NCBI RefSeq assembly: GCF_037113525.1
Contig: NZ_CP146963.1
Span: forward strand, 1,364,001-1,428,000
Direction: 5' to 3'
Length of the DNA: 64,000 nt
Source of the DNA: Butyrivibrio fibrisolvens
GTDB lineage: Bacteria; Bacillota; Clostridia; Lachnospirales; Lachnospiraceae
Below the pieces are notes generated by a model. That model saw only the letters and a program-made list of their open reading frames with translations, was not told where the DNA came from and made no database searches. Positions 26,983-34,948 of the stretch are shown piece by piece. The position numbers and the translations under genes are program-made. Each line of letters starts with the position of its first letter. The stretch's first letter is position 1.

Positions 26983-27660
26983 ATGGAGACAAAAGAGGGT
27001 AAGTGCATAATCGTATCTGCCGGTGACTTTGAGCCGGTAGACTTAAATTACCAGGATGGAGATTATCTTATTGCCTGTGATGCTGGATTTTGTTATCTTG
27101 ATCGCATGGGAATACTTCCGGATCTGATCGTTGGTGATTTTGATTCAATGGCTTCTTTTCCTGAAGCACTTAATTCACTTAGGGAGATTTCTATAGAAGA
27201 TCCTGACAGAATTATGTCGCTGGATGTCCATAAAGATGACACCGATACCATGAAGGCCATCAAGACAGGCTTTGAGCATGGCTATAAGAAGTTCTATATG
27301 TACGGCGCTCTTGGCGGCAGAAGGTTTGACCACTCTATATCCAATATTCAGGCACTTTTATATATCAAAAGAAATGGTGGCAAGGGATATATCATGGAAG
27401 CTGAGCAGATAATGCTTATAGCTGAAAATGAAACCATCAGTTTCAACAAAGGTATGACTGGTATACTATCAGTATTCTCTCTTGGAAAAAGAGCAGAAGG
27501 TGTAACTTTAAAAGGTCTTGAATACGAGATGGAAGATGGCGTTATTACAAACGATTTTCCAATCGGAACAAGCAATGAATTCATAATTGACGAAGCTGCC
27601 AGTATCACAGTAAAAGAAGGGACGCTGCTGATAATTGCCAACTGGAGCGGAGCTCATTGA
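26983..27660 (+). CDS. thiN: Thiamine pyrophosphokinase
   Basis: A 225-residue enzyme that transfers pyrophosphate from ATP to thiamine, making the cofactor thiamine diphosphate. Family blocks: CIIVSAGDFEP, LIACDAGFCYLDRMGILPD, the VGDFDSM motif, HKDDTDTMKAIKTG, YGALGGRRFDHSISN (binding arginine and DH), and a C-terminal beta-sandwich with SIFS-like and TLKGLEYEM elements. The ATG at 26983 has GAGG eight bases upstream and follows the preceding gene by 14 bases. The neighbour shows no link to thiamine. Confidence 0.9.
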   Translation: METKEGKCIIVSAGDFEPVDLNYQDGDYLIACDAGFCYLDRMGILPDLIVGDFDSMASFPEALNSLREISIEDPDRIMSLDVHKDDTDTMKAIKTGFEHGYKKFYMYGALGGRRFDHSISNIQALLYIKRNGGKGYIMEAEQIMLIAENETISFNKGMTGILSVFSLGKRAEGVTLKGLEYEMEDGVITNDFPIGTSNEFIIDEAASITVKEGTLLIIANWSGAH

Positions 27661-27741
27661 GGTTAAACGAAAAATAATAGTAATTATTAATTAAGTTATA
27701 TTGTTGTAGCAATCTTGTATATGTTATTTTTAAACATAAAA

Positions 27742-27773
27742 AATCCCGAAGCATTTAATCATGCTTCGGGATT
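27742..27773. terminator. Bidirectional terminator hairpin
   Basis: A perfect 13-pair stem (27742-27754 with 27761-27773) and a six-base loop. T-rich sequence lies on the lower-coordinate side in minus-strand reading, fitting the small gene at 27805-28035. It may also serve the plus-strand thiN gene. Confidence 0.8.
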
Positions 27774-27804
27774 GAATTTTGCTTATAAGATTCAAAGCAT
27801 ACAA

Positions 27805-28035
27805 TTAGTATATGCTTATCAAGTTCCCCTGAGATGCTCTATGATAGTGCCATACATGGCCACTCTCATATTGGATGCAGAGCACGGTCATCCCATTCTG
27901 ATCTGTCTCCATCCAGTATTTGCTGACGTTCCCATCTTTCCAACTTTTGCATTTTTCTTTGTGCTGCTGCATTGCATCTACGATCATATGCTGAGCAAAA
28001 GAATCGATCATCCGCCACTTACACATATTATTCAT
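27805..28035 (-). CDS. Small protein of unknown function
   Basis: A 76-residue hypothetical. It reads like a real small globular protein: WRMIDSFAQHMIVDAMQQHKEKC as one helix, then an aromatic-rich beta-like part (KYWMETDQNG, LCIQYESGHVWHYH). GAGAGGA precedes the ATG on the minus strand, and a strong hairpin terminator lies 31 bases after the stop. The opposite-strand frame (27715-28146) lacks these supports. No function can be offered. Confidence 0.6.
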   Translation of the reverse strand: MNNMCKWRMIDSFAQHMIVDAMQQHKEKCKSWKDGNVSKYWMETDQNGMTVLCIQYESGHVWHYHRASQGNLISIY

Positions 28036-28133
28036 CGTCCTCTCTATATTGAATCAAGTCATTGCAGCTTTTTAACCACCCAATTTGCTGCTCTCAAAAA
28101 GAATACAATCAGTATTCTATCACAAATGTTAGC

Positions 28134-28183
28134 AAAAAAACGCTAAATAGTGCGGTTTTTTGAGGGACGAAAAATCGTTCGTC
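28134..28183 (-). terminator. Probable minus-strand terminator and second hairpin
   Basis: AAAAACGC/GCGGTTTTT arms around an eight-base loop (28134-28161) end in T residues on the minus strand, 156 bases after the beta-helix gene at 28317-29237. GACGAA/TTCGTC (28166-28183) forms a second small hairpin. The 281-base gap holds nothing else evident. Confidence 0.45.
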
Positions 28184-28316
28184 AATTTTAAATGGCCAAA
28201 AACGCGTGGTTATCACATTTCACAATATGCCTCTGAAAAGTTTGTTAGAATTTACCAATTGCCGAAAACGTTTAAGTGTGCGTTTTGTAATCTCTTACAA
28301 AAACGATGAACGATTT

Positions 28317-29237
28317 TTAATCAATATGGATACCTGTACATTCTTCAAATATTTCATTATCGAATCCGGGGATGGATTTTACTATGTTTTTTTTCTCTTC
28401 CGGAAGACTATCCCACCATGCCTGTCTGTCTGCTTTGTCATAATGAGGTACAGTTGGTCCGTCAAGTTGTTCGTCACCACCATAGATTGGTTGTGCCTGA
28501 AATTCTTTTTCCGTAAGACCCATTGTATTGTTCCATTTTGTGGACTTTTTAGGCATAAGTATCAGGATGTCGCGGGCTTCTGAATTCATCCAGTCATCAC
28601 GTGAGATAGGAGATGGCTGATTGAAAAGCATGAATGGTGTTTCGCCTGTGCAGAAGGCTCCTGAATTATAGTTGCCACAGTTGAAATCTCCGGCATTGAA
28701 ATCTCCATTATTGCAGCAGCCTGCATTGTGGTTTCCGTTGTTTCTTTCACCGGAATTGTAATATCCGACATTGCCTTCGCCAACGTTACAGTCGCCGGCA
28801 TTGAAAGAGCCGGAATTGACGTCGCCTATGTTGAAAGAGCCGGAGTTTTTGCTGCCCATATTTCCGTAACCGGAGTTACTGTCTCCGATGTTGTCATCGC
28901 CGGAGTTGCAGTAGCCGGTGCAGTTGTGGCCTATATTCAGCTCTTGCATGAGCTTTTCCTGAGGTACCATTCTCATGATACGGACCTTGTTTGTATAATA
29001 GCGGTCCTTACGGCTGTCAGGATCTTTTTCTATGTCGTCTATGACATCAACTTCAAAAACTCTGCAGGGAGACCCGTTGTATTCATATAAAAAACATTCA
29101 CGAAGTCTGGTATATAAAAACATATCCTCCTGCTCGTATTCTGACAGGTCTGCATAAGATTCCCCTTCTCTTTGAAAATCATCTCTGATCAGGATAAATC
29201 CGCGTTTTATGCTGGGAGTATTAGTTTCTTCGCTCAT
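28317..29237 (-). CDS. Pentapeptide (NxGxx) beta-helix protein
   Basis: A 306-residue protein whose centre (about residues 107-200) is eighteen successive five-residue units of the NxGxx type (NSGDD, NIGDS, NSGYG, NMGSK and so on). This is the Pentapeptide_2 pattern, best known from mycobacterial PPE-MPTR proteins; it should form a compact beta-helix. Flanking parts are globular: an N-terminal part with SIKRGFILIRDDFQREG and a C-terminal part starting MLFNQPSPISRDDW with ARDILILMPKKSTKW and AWWDSLPEEKK. No signal peptide. AAGGAGG precedes the start codon. Function unknown. Confidence 0.8.
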   Translation of the reverse strand: MSEETNTPSIKRGFILIRDDFQREGESYADLSEYEQEDMFLYTRLRECFLYEYNGSPCRVFEVDVIDDIEKDPDSRKDRYYTNKVRIMRMVPQEKLMQELNIGHNCTGYCNSGDDNIGDSNSGYGNMGSKNSGSFNIGDVNSGSFNAGDCNVGEGNVGYYNSGERNNGNHNAGCCNNGDFNAGDFNCGNYNSGAFCTGETPFMLFNQPSPISRDDWMNSEARDILILMPKKSTKWNNTMGLTEKEFQAQPIYGGDEQLDGPTVPHYDKADRQAWWDSLPEEKKNIVKSIPGFDNEIFEECTGIHID

Positions 29238-29431
29238 AAGATCCTCCTTGTGGGATGAGGTGATGTGAATACGCTTGTATACTATAAAAATACATATTTT
29301 ACTACGTGAATAGTTACTATTATTTTATCATTATTTCGATTATGTGTGTACTTATACTTGTTGATTGCGAAATATTCTTTTTATTACTGACGGAATGACA
29401 AATTAACCCGACGAAATGCCTTTTTTTATTA

Positions 29432-29460
29432 TTGAACGTGACAGGGTGCTCGGATATAAT
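29432..29460 (+). promoter_or_regulatory. Sigma-A promoter of flotillin gene
   Basis: TTGAAC (29432-29437) and TATAAT (29455-29460) are spaced by 17 bases, 65 bases before the flotillin start codon. The 287-base gap 29238-29524 otherwise shows nothing strong. Confidence 0.75.
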
Positions 29461-29524
29461 TGTTTTTGTACCGGAGATGAGCCGGAGGAGTTAGTAAACA
29501 TTTTTTATTGAAAGGGGATTTGTT

Positions 29525-31024
29525 ATGTTACCAACACCTATTATTGTTGCTATTGTTTTTTTTCTTATTCTCTGCATTCTCAGTGCAATGGGATATGTCA
29601 AGGCGCCGACTGATGAGGTAGTAATTATCTCTGGTCTTCGCAAGGAGCCCAAGATAATCACAGGTAGATCATCTGTTAAGTGGCCTTTCCTTCAGAGAAT
29701 CGACCGTCTTTCACTCAAGATGCTGTCTGTAGATGTAAAGACATCAAAGACAATTCCAACACTTGACTATATCAATATCATGGTTGATTCAGTTGCTACA
29801 GTTAAGATCAGCATGAATGAGGAAATGATCCGTCATGCAGCTGAGAACTTCCTTAACAAAGATTCAAAGTACATCAATGACATGGTAGTTAATGTTCTTG
29901 AAGGTAACCTTCGTGAGATCATCGGTTCAATGAAACTCGTTGATATCATGAATGACCGTAAGACATTCGCTACAAAGGTTCAGGAAAATGCAGCTGTAGA
30001 CATGGCTAAGATGGGTCTTGAAATTGTTTCATTCAATATTCAGAACATCGATGATGCAGGCCTTGGTGTTATTGAAAACCTTGGTATTGCAAACACAGTA
30101 GCTATCCGTCAGAACGCTGAGATCTCACGTGCTAACGCTGAGAAGGAGATCGCAGTTGCTCAGGCACTTGCTAAGCAGGAAGCTAACGATGCAAGAGTTA
30201 CTTCTGAAACAATTATCGCTACCAAGAACAATGAACTTCAGATCAAACAGGCTGACCTTAAGGTTCAGGCTGATACTAAGAAGGCTGAAGCTGATGCTGC
30301 TTATGAAATTCAGAAGCAGGAACAGATGAAGACTATCGAGATCAAGACTGCTGACGCTCTCATCGCTAAGCAGGAAAAAGAAGTACAGATCAAAGAGCAG
30401 GAAGCAGCTGTTCAGGAACAGCAGCTCAATGCATCTATTCGTAAACAGGCTGATGCTGAAAGATATCGTCTCCAGCAGCTCGCTGAAGCTCAGAAGTTCC
30501 AGACACAGCAGGCAGCTGACGCTGATAAGTATAAGAGAATTGCAGAAGCTGAAGCTAGACTTGCTGAGAAGCAGAAAGAAGCTGAAGCTGTTCGTGTAGC
30601 CGGTGAAGCAGAAGCTGCTGCTACTAAGGCAAAGGGTCTTGCAGAAGCTGAAGCTATCAGAGCAAAAGGTGAAGCTGAAGCTGCAGCAATGGACAAGAAG
30701 GCAGAAGCTCTTAAGAAGTACGGTCAGGCTGCTATGACTCAGATGGTAGTTGAGAAACTTCCTGAGATGGCTAAGGCTGTTGCTGAACCTCTTGCAGCTA
30801 TTGATAAGGTTACAATCATTGATTCGGGAAATGGTGAGTCAGGCGTTAGCAGCATGGGCGGTTATGTACCTGGTGTTCTTGCTAAGACAATCGAGTCAGT
30901 TAGAGAGACAACAGGATTTGACCTTACAGACGTTATGAAAGCTAACACATATGAAGCTAAGACAGATCGCAATGTAAAGCTTGATGCTGATACACCTGTT
31001 ATCTCAGTAGATAACAAACAGTAA
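29525..31024 (+). CDS. floT: Flotillin-like membrane scaffold protein
   Basis: A 499-residue SPFH-domain protein. An N-terminal hydrophobic hairpin (about 4-24) anchors it; the SPFH/PHB domain spans about 25-200, followed by a long Ala/Glu/Lys/Gln coiled coil (about 200-400) with repeated EAEA elements and a C-terminal oligomerisation part ending QMVVEKLPEMAKAVAEPL, as in FloT/YuaG. Flotillins organise membrane microdomains. The gene stands alone with its own promoter and terminator; there is no NfeD partner gene next to it, unlike B. subtilis yuaF-floT. Confidence 0.92.
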   Translation: MLPTPIIVAIVFFLILCILSAMGYVKAPTDEVVIISGLRKEPKIITGRSSVKWPFLQRIDRLSLKMLSVDVKTSKTIPTLDYINIMVDSVATVKISMNEEMIRHAAENFLNKDSKYINDMVVNVLEGNLREIIGSMKLVDIMNDRKTFATKVQENAAVDMAKMGLEIVSFNIQNIDDAGLGVIENLGIANTVAIRQNAEISRANAEKEIAVAQALAKQEANDARVTSETIIATKNNELQIKQADLKVQADTKKAEADAAYEIQKQEQMKTIEIKTADALIAKQEKEVQIKEQEAAVQEQQLNASIRKQADAERYRLQQLAEAQKFQTQQAADADKYKRIAEAEARLAEKQKEAEAVRVAGEAEAAATKAKGLAEAEAIRAKGEAEAAAMDKKAEALKKYGQAAMTQMVVEKLPEMAKAVAEPLAAIDKVTIIDSGNGESGVSSMGGYVPGVLAKTIESVRETTGFDLTDVMKANTYEAKTDRNVKLDADTPVISVDNKQ

Positions 31025-31070
31025 TCTGTGATCAGATAATTTTGATACTGGCGCATAATACGTGAGTATA

Positions 31071-31106
31071 TGAGCCTTCGGCTATCCGGCCGGAGGCTCA
31101 TTTTTT
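31071..31106 (+). terminator. Terminator after flotillin gene
   Basis: An 11-pair stem (TGAGCCTTCGG with CCGGAGGCTCA, one T-G pair) is followed by six T residues. Confidence 0.88.
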
Positions 31107-31262
31107 ATAACAGGATATAGCTTATTTAAGAGCGCGGGTTTTCTAGCCATCAGTGGAGATAATATGGTATTATTTTAAAGTGCCTTTATAACGACCTTTT
31201 TAGAATTAACAAAGGTAGCTTATAAAGTCATATATCTTTTTATATGGAGTAATGATCAGATT

Positions 31263-31817
31263 ATGGAAAATAAGTTAAAGCGCCTTGACAGAACCATAGC
31301 TTTTGAAGGCGAAGTTGTTGATCTTTATAAAGACAAGATGCAGTATCCTGATGGCAGTATTCATAACTGGGATTTTGTATGTCACAAGAAGGGATATGGA
31401 GCCTGCATACTTCCTGTTCTTCCGGATGGAAGAATCCTTCTTATAAGACAGTTCAGACCAGCTGTTGATGATACTATACTTGAGATTCCGGCTGGAGGCA
31501 TTGAGCCGGGAGATGAGAGCACCCTTGTCTGTGCCAGAAGAGAACTGGTAGAAGAGACAGGATATACCTCAGATGAGTTTAGTCACCTTCTGAGAATTCA
31601 GGTTGCAGTAGCATACTGTAATGAATGGCTTGATATATATCTTGCCAGAAACTGTGAGAAAGCGGCATCCGGCAAACAGCTTGATGAAGGCGAAGATATC
31701 AGTAATGAGGTTTATGAAGTGGGAGATCTTATGAAGATGATATCAGAGGGTCAGATTCAGGACGCCAAGACTGTGGCTGCGATCACAGCGTATGCTGCAG
31801 GAATGGGAAGAGAATAA
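31263..31817 (+). CDS. nudF: NUDIX hydrolase, ADP-ribose pyrophosphatase type
   Basis: A 184-residue enzyme with a complete NUDIX box (residues about 78-100: GGIEPGDES through CARRELVEETGYT, fitting Gx5Ex7REUxEExGU). The preceding VLPDGRILLIRQFRPAVDD and following AYCNEWLDIYLA match the ADP-ribose pyrophosphatase group, which splits ADP-ribose to AMP and ribose 5-phosphate. The upstream ribosome site is weak. A NADAR-type gene, also linked to ADP-ribose chemistry, lies 9 kb away at 41095. Confidence 0.88.
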   Translation: MENKLKRLDRTIAFEGEVVDLYKDKMQYPDGSIHNWDFVCHKKGYGACILPVLPDGRILLIRQFRPAVDDTILEIPAGGIEPGDESTLVCARRELVEETGYTSDEFSHLLRIQVAVAYCNEWLDIYLARNCEKAASGKQLDEGEDISNEVYEVGDLMKMISEGQIQDAKTVAAITAYAAGMGRE

Positions 31818-31865
31818 TTAAGACCCATGGTATTTTTATAAATTTAAACTTATGGAGATTTAGGT

Positions 31866-33614
31866 ATGATTTGTAAGGAATGCGGAGAAGAAATAAATGA
31901 TGAAGCCAGATTCTGCCCTTTTTGCGGAACTGTGCAAAGCGTTGTAACTCCCGAAGAAAAAAAGGATGACGTAACAAAATCTGATAAAGCTAATACCAAC
32001 TTCAAAAACCCGGTATTTAAGACAAGTAAGAATAAGCCAGAGGATCCGGAAAAGGTCAAGGCTCGTAATTTTAAGCAGAAACTAATCGATGTTGTTCTGG
32101 TCATTCTGATCATAGCGATCGCAAGTTCTGTAGTTGCATACAGAGTAGTTACATTAAGGAATGCTAATAAGCTTTTTTCCATGATAGCTTATGTTAAGGA
32201 TGGAATTATATATCTTGATACAGATATAACATCTGAAGATGATGAGCCTCTTCCTGTTGCAGAAGTTAGCAGTGCACTTTTGGATTACGGCTTTGGCTAT
32301 AATATAGCAGCGTTTTCTAAAGACTGTAAGATCCTGTATTTTATGGACAAAGATACAGGCGACGGTTCTGGCAGACTTAAAAAGGTCAGGATCGATAAGC
32401 TGACAGAAGATATGGATGACAATCTGGATCATGCTGAGAAAGTCGCTGATTTTGTGACATATTATACGGTCCTTGATGATGGCGCTTTGCTTTATGAAAC
32501 CAACGAGATGGAAGTTTGTTTTTATGATGGCAAGAACAGCAAGGTGATCGCTGAAGATGTAGCATATAACTTTCTTTCATATAGCAAAAATTACATCTAT
32601 CTGCTTGAAGGTGATAAGCAGGGACATACATTCGATCTTGGCAAAAAAGGACTAAACTCCAAATCTGATGTAGAGATAATTGCTGAGAATATCAGCAGTT
32701 TTATCACGTCAACAGACAGTGATGCAGTCATGTATATTGTTGAAAATGAAGAAGATAATTCTAATGAATTATATCTTACATTCGACAATAAAGAGCCTGT
32801 AAAGATCGGAGATAACGTTTCTGATTACTCACCATATTGTACATCTGCAGGGGGCGTTTTCTATACATCCAAGAGCTATCGTGATGGAACTACCCTGTAT
32901 TACTATGATACTGAGAACGAAAGCCTAACAGAAGTGGACGATATTTCCAAGGTTGAACTGCAGGTTGGAATCAGCATTTTCCAGAAGAAAGGTTCTGAGG
33001 AATGGTTCTATATGCTTGCCGGAGGACAGGAGCAGCCGTTTGATTTCGAATATGAATATGGCGGAGGCAATATCTGGAGCTCATGGGATGGAAGATATGC
33101 CATGGTTGAATTTGCTGCTGAAGAAGAATCTGTAGGTAATACTATCGTTTCTTTCAGATCTTCAGATGGTACATTTTCATCAGATAAGCTTGTGGCAGCA
33201 AGTGGAGGGATTGGAACGACAAGAACTGACGTTAACAAAAATACTACAGCTTATTATTATGCATACAATGAAGAGGAAGATGAGATTGATCTTTATTCAT
33301 TCCATAATGACAGGACTAAGCTTCTTGCAAGAGATGTAAGCGAAGGTGGAGGATTGGTATATGCAGCTGATAAGTTAGTGGTTCTATACAATCTCGGAGA
33401 AACAAAACTGAGTATATATAAAGATTGTGAAAATAAGTTTGAAGAAGATATACAAACTCTTATATATGCAGGCAAAAATGCAGTAATCTATAAGAAAGAT
33501 GAGATCTGGTATATAACATATCTTTCAGGAAAAGAACTGGAGACTGCTAGAATAGTCGAGGGAGCTGAGGATTTAATATTTCCTGAATACGGCGTGTACC
33601 CCAGTCTTATTTAA
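31866..33614 (+). CDS. Zinc-ribbon membrane protein with large external propeller-like domain
   Basis: A 582-residue protein. Residues 2-23 form a zinc ribbon (CKECGEEINDE, FCPFCGT), a charged linker follows, and one membrane helix lies at about 78-98 (VVLVILIIAIASSVVAY). The rest is external and composed of repeating beta-rich segments such as KDGIIYLDTD, ILYFMDKDTGDG, GALLYETNEMEV, NYIYLLEGDKQG and TLYYYDTENESL, reminiscent of DUF5050 or TolB-type propeller blades. It begins 48 bases after the NUDIX gene. It may sense or bind something outside the cell, but no ligand can be read. Confidence 0.75.
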   Translation: MICKECGEEINDEARFCPFCGTVQSVVTPEEKKDDVTKSDKANTNFKNPVFKTSKNKPEDPEKVKARNFKQKLIDVVLVILIIAIASSVVAYRVVTLRNANKLFSMIAYVKDGIIYLDTDITSEDDEPLPVAEVSSALLDYGFGYNIAAFSKDCKILYFMDKDTGDGSGRLKKVRIDKLTEDMDDNLDHAEKVADFVTYYTVLDDGALLYETNEMEVCFYDGKNSKVIAEDVAYNFLSYSKNYIYLLEGDKQGHTFDLGKKGLNSKSDVEIIAENISSFITSTDSDAVMYIVENEEDNSNELYLTFDNKEPVKIGDNVSDYSPYCTSAGGVFYTSKSYRDGTTLYYYDTENESLTEVDDISKVELQVGISIFQKKGSEEWFYMLAGGQEQPFDFEYEYGGGNIWSSWDGRYAMVEFAAEEESVGNTIVSFRSSDGTFSSDKLVAASGGIGTTRTDVNKNTTAYYYAYNEEEDEIDLYSFHNDRTKLLARDVSEGGGLVYAADKLVVLYNLGETKLSIYKDCENKFEEDIQTLIYAGKNAVIYKKDEIWYITYLSGKELETARIVEGAEDLIFPEYGVYPSLI

Positions 33615-33703
33615 GGAAACTGATTTTGAAAATATGAAGCAAAATGTAAATATTTACTAATCATCCGCAGAAACTTTCGTTCAAAATTAATACGATAAAA
33701 CGA

Positions 33704-33770
33704 TTGCAAAAAAGCGTTCTCGTGTAATATAATACTTGTGGGGACATTGCAGGGTTGCAATGTCTTTTTT
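33704..33770 (+). promoter_or_regulatory. Promoter immediately followed by a terminator
   Basis: TTGCAA (33704-33709) and TATAAT (33728-33733), spaced 18 bases, predict a start near 33740. A perfect nine-pair hairpin GACATTGCA-GGGT-TGCAATGTC (33743-33764) with six T residues follows at once. The transcript would end after about 30 bases unless read through. Confidence 0.55.
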
Positions 33771-33880
33771 GACCCTAATGCACATGACGTAAACATTGTT
33801 AATAAGTTATTAAGCTTTTTGCTGGCGGATTTATCCCTTCTAGGAAGTGATGACCGGGAGCACGAAGGGAGGACGACGAT

Positions 33881-34054
33881 ATGACGATGGATGTACAAGA
33901 CAGACAGCTGGTTGAATACGTTACAGAGATACGCAAGAAACAGGAAGATGGAACAAAACTTGATGAGCTTGAAAACCTGACCATAAGAAATCTGAATGGA
34001 CAGGGACAGATAATGACTTGGAGAACTGTTTGCTATTGGAATCTTCTTCTTTAA
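33881..34054 (+). CDS. Small 57-residue protein of unknown function
   Basis: A short gene: MTMDVQDRQLVEYVTEIRKK, then QEDGTKLDELENL, ending CYWNLLL. It is supported by GGGAGG eight bases before the ATG and a strong terminator 29 bases after its stop (34083-34110). The first 35 residues look helical and charged; the end is hydrophobic and aromatic. CCCTTC (33835-33840) can pair with GAAGGG at the ribosome site (33864-33869), which may hide the site. No homologue is recognised. Confidence 0.5.
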   Translation: MTMDVQDRQLVEYVTEIRKKQEDGTKLDELENLTIRNLNGQGQIMTWRTVCYWNLLL

Positions 34055-34082
34055 ATTAACTAAATCATTTATTTTTATTATT

Positions 34083-34110
34083 ACCTCCGTACGAAAGTGC
34101 GGAGGTTTTT
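34083..34110 (+). terminator. Terminator with GAAA tetraloop
   Basis: ACCTCCGTAC (34083-34092) pairs with GTGCGGAGGT (34097-34106, one T-G pair) around a GAAA loop, followed by five T residues. Confidence 0.88.
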
Positions 34111-34246
34111 GTACAACCATAGTAGTGCTTTCTATGATTCATAAGTTAAGAACAGGATTCTCTTGTTAACAAAATAATGTATGCAAACAAACAGATAAAT
34201 GATAAAATATTAATATCCGCTCTAGACAAAAAAGGAGGAAGCCTAA

Positions 34247-34417
34247 ATGGGAATTTTCTTTAAAGATGCTGAGAATCCGACGGGGGATGACTATGATGCA
34301 CTTGATGATTTTTTCTTGGAAACAGAGCTTGATCCTGATATGAAGAAGACGGATTCTTCCAGAAAAGCATGGCAAAGCGAAATGGGTTTTTTTAAGCAAA
34401 AGACACAGGAGGCATAA
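34247..34417 (+). CDS. Small acidic protein of unknown function
   Basis: A 56-residue frame beginning MGIFFKDAENPTGDDYDALD and rich in Asp, Glu and Phe. AAAGGAGGAAG lies before the ATG with ideal spacing. Its stop TAA abuts the ATG of the next gene (34418), and the ribosome site of that gene lies in its last codons, so the two are translationally coupled. No function recognised. Confidence 0.6.
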   Translation: MGIFFKDAENPTGDDYDALDDFFLETELDPDMKKTDSSRKAWQSEMGFFKQKTQEA

Positions 34418-34714
34418 ATGGCAGATCGTGAAGATTTGATTATGCAGTTGTACAAGCAGTCCTTTGGTAAGAACTTTAATAAGTATGACATTTCTGTACG
34501 CTATGACAGCAAGGATGGAAGTCTGCATATGAATGAGCATCGTGATGGTGAAGAGCACTTTACCAAGGCTCAGATTGATGCAGCTATGAAGTATTTTAAG
34601 GAAAATATTGAAAAGTTCAAAACATCAGGACTTGAAGCTTCCAGAAAGAAAGTTTACGAGATTTCTGTTGCTGCTATTTCTCTTATGACGCAGCCTCCGG
34701 AAGAGAAGAAGTAA
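34418..34714 (+). CDS. Small protein of unknown function, coupled to upstream small gene
   Basis: A 98-residue soluble protein. It begins MADREDLIMQLYKQSFG and has a beta-like centre (KYDISVRYDSKDGSLHMNEH) and a long C-terminal helical part (DAAMKYFKENIEKFKTSGLE). AGGAGG at 34407-34412 is its ribosome site, inside the previous gene. A terminator hairpin at 34773-34801 follows. No family recognised. Confidence 0.7.
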   Translation: MADREDLIMQLYKQSFGKNFNKYDISVRYDSKDGSLHMNEHRDGEEHFTKAQIDAAMKYFKENIEKFKTSGLEASRKKVYEISVAAISLMTQPPEEKK

Positions 34715-34764
34715 TCTGGGCTTTAGTCAGGTGTTTGAAATAAGAAGAAGTTAAATTGATATAA

Positions 34765-34855
34765 AAATGTAAAATACCGATGGTGGGGAGCCATCGGTAT
34801 TTTTAGTGATTACTTTCAGGAAGGGAAAGAGTTGTGGGGGAGGAGAACCCTTCCT
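34765..34855 (-). ncRNA. Predicted small RNA 1 with C-rich loops (3' side of rho)
   Basis: Read on the minus strand: stem-loop 1 (AGGAAGGG with CCCTTCCT, 34855-34818) with a 22-base loop containing CTCCTCCCCCA, a 16-base linker, then a terminator stem-loop (AATACCGATGG/CCATCGGTATT, 34801-34773) with loop CTCCCCA and a T-rich tail. C-rich loops of this kind in Firmicutes small RNAs pair with Shine-Dalgarno sequences. The order, loops and 11-base identical core recur at 38700-38786. The second hairpin can also act as plus-strand terminator for the gene at 34418. Confidence 0.45.
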
Positions 34856-34889
34856 AAAATAAGTCTGGAAAGAGTATTGTTGTAAATAA

Positions 34890-34933
34890 TATCGGATGCT
34901 TTAAAGAATTATTAACCTTTAAAGCATCCGATA
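34890..34933 (-). terminator. Hairpin terminator after rho
   Basis: A perfect 17-pair stem (34890-34906 with 34917-34933) around a 10-base loop, 16 bases after the rho stop on the minus strand. The T tract is short and broken (TATTATTT), so read-through to the small RNA is plausible. Confidence 0.7.
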
Positions 34934-34948
34934 AAAAATTAACTATTA

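Noticed and set aside
27715..28146. 143-codon plus-strand frame after thiN
   Set aside because: It begins inside a terminator hairpin, has no ribosome site, and the opposite-strand 76-codon gene has both a ribosome site and terminator.
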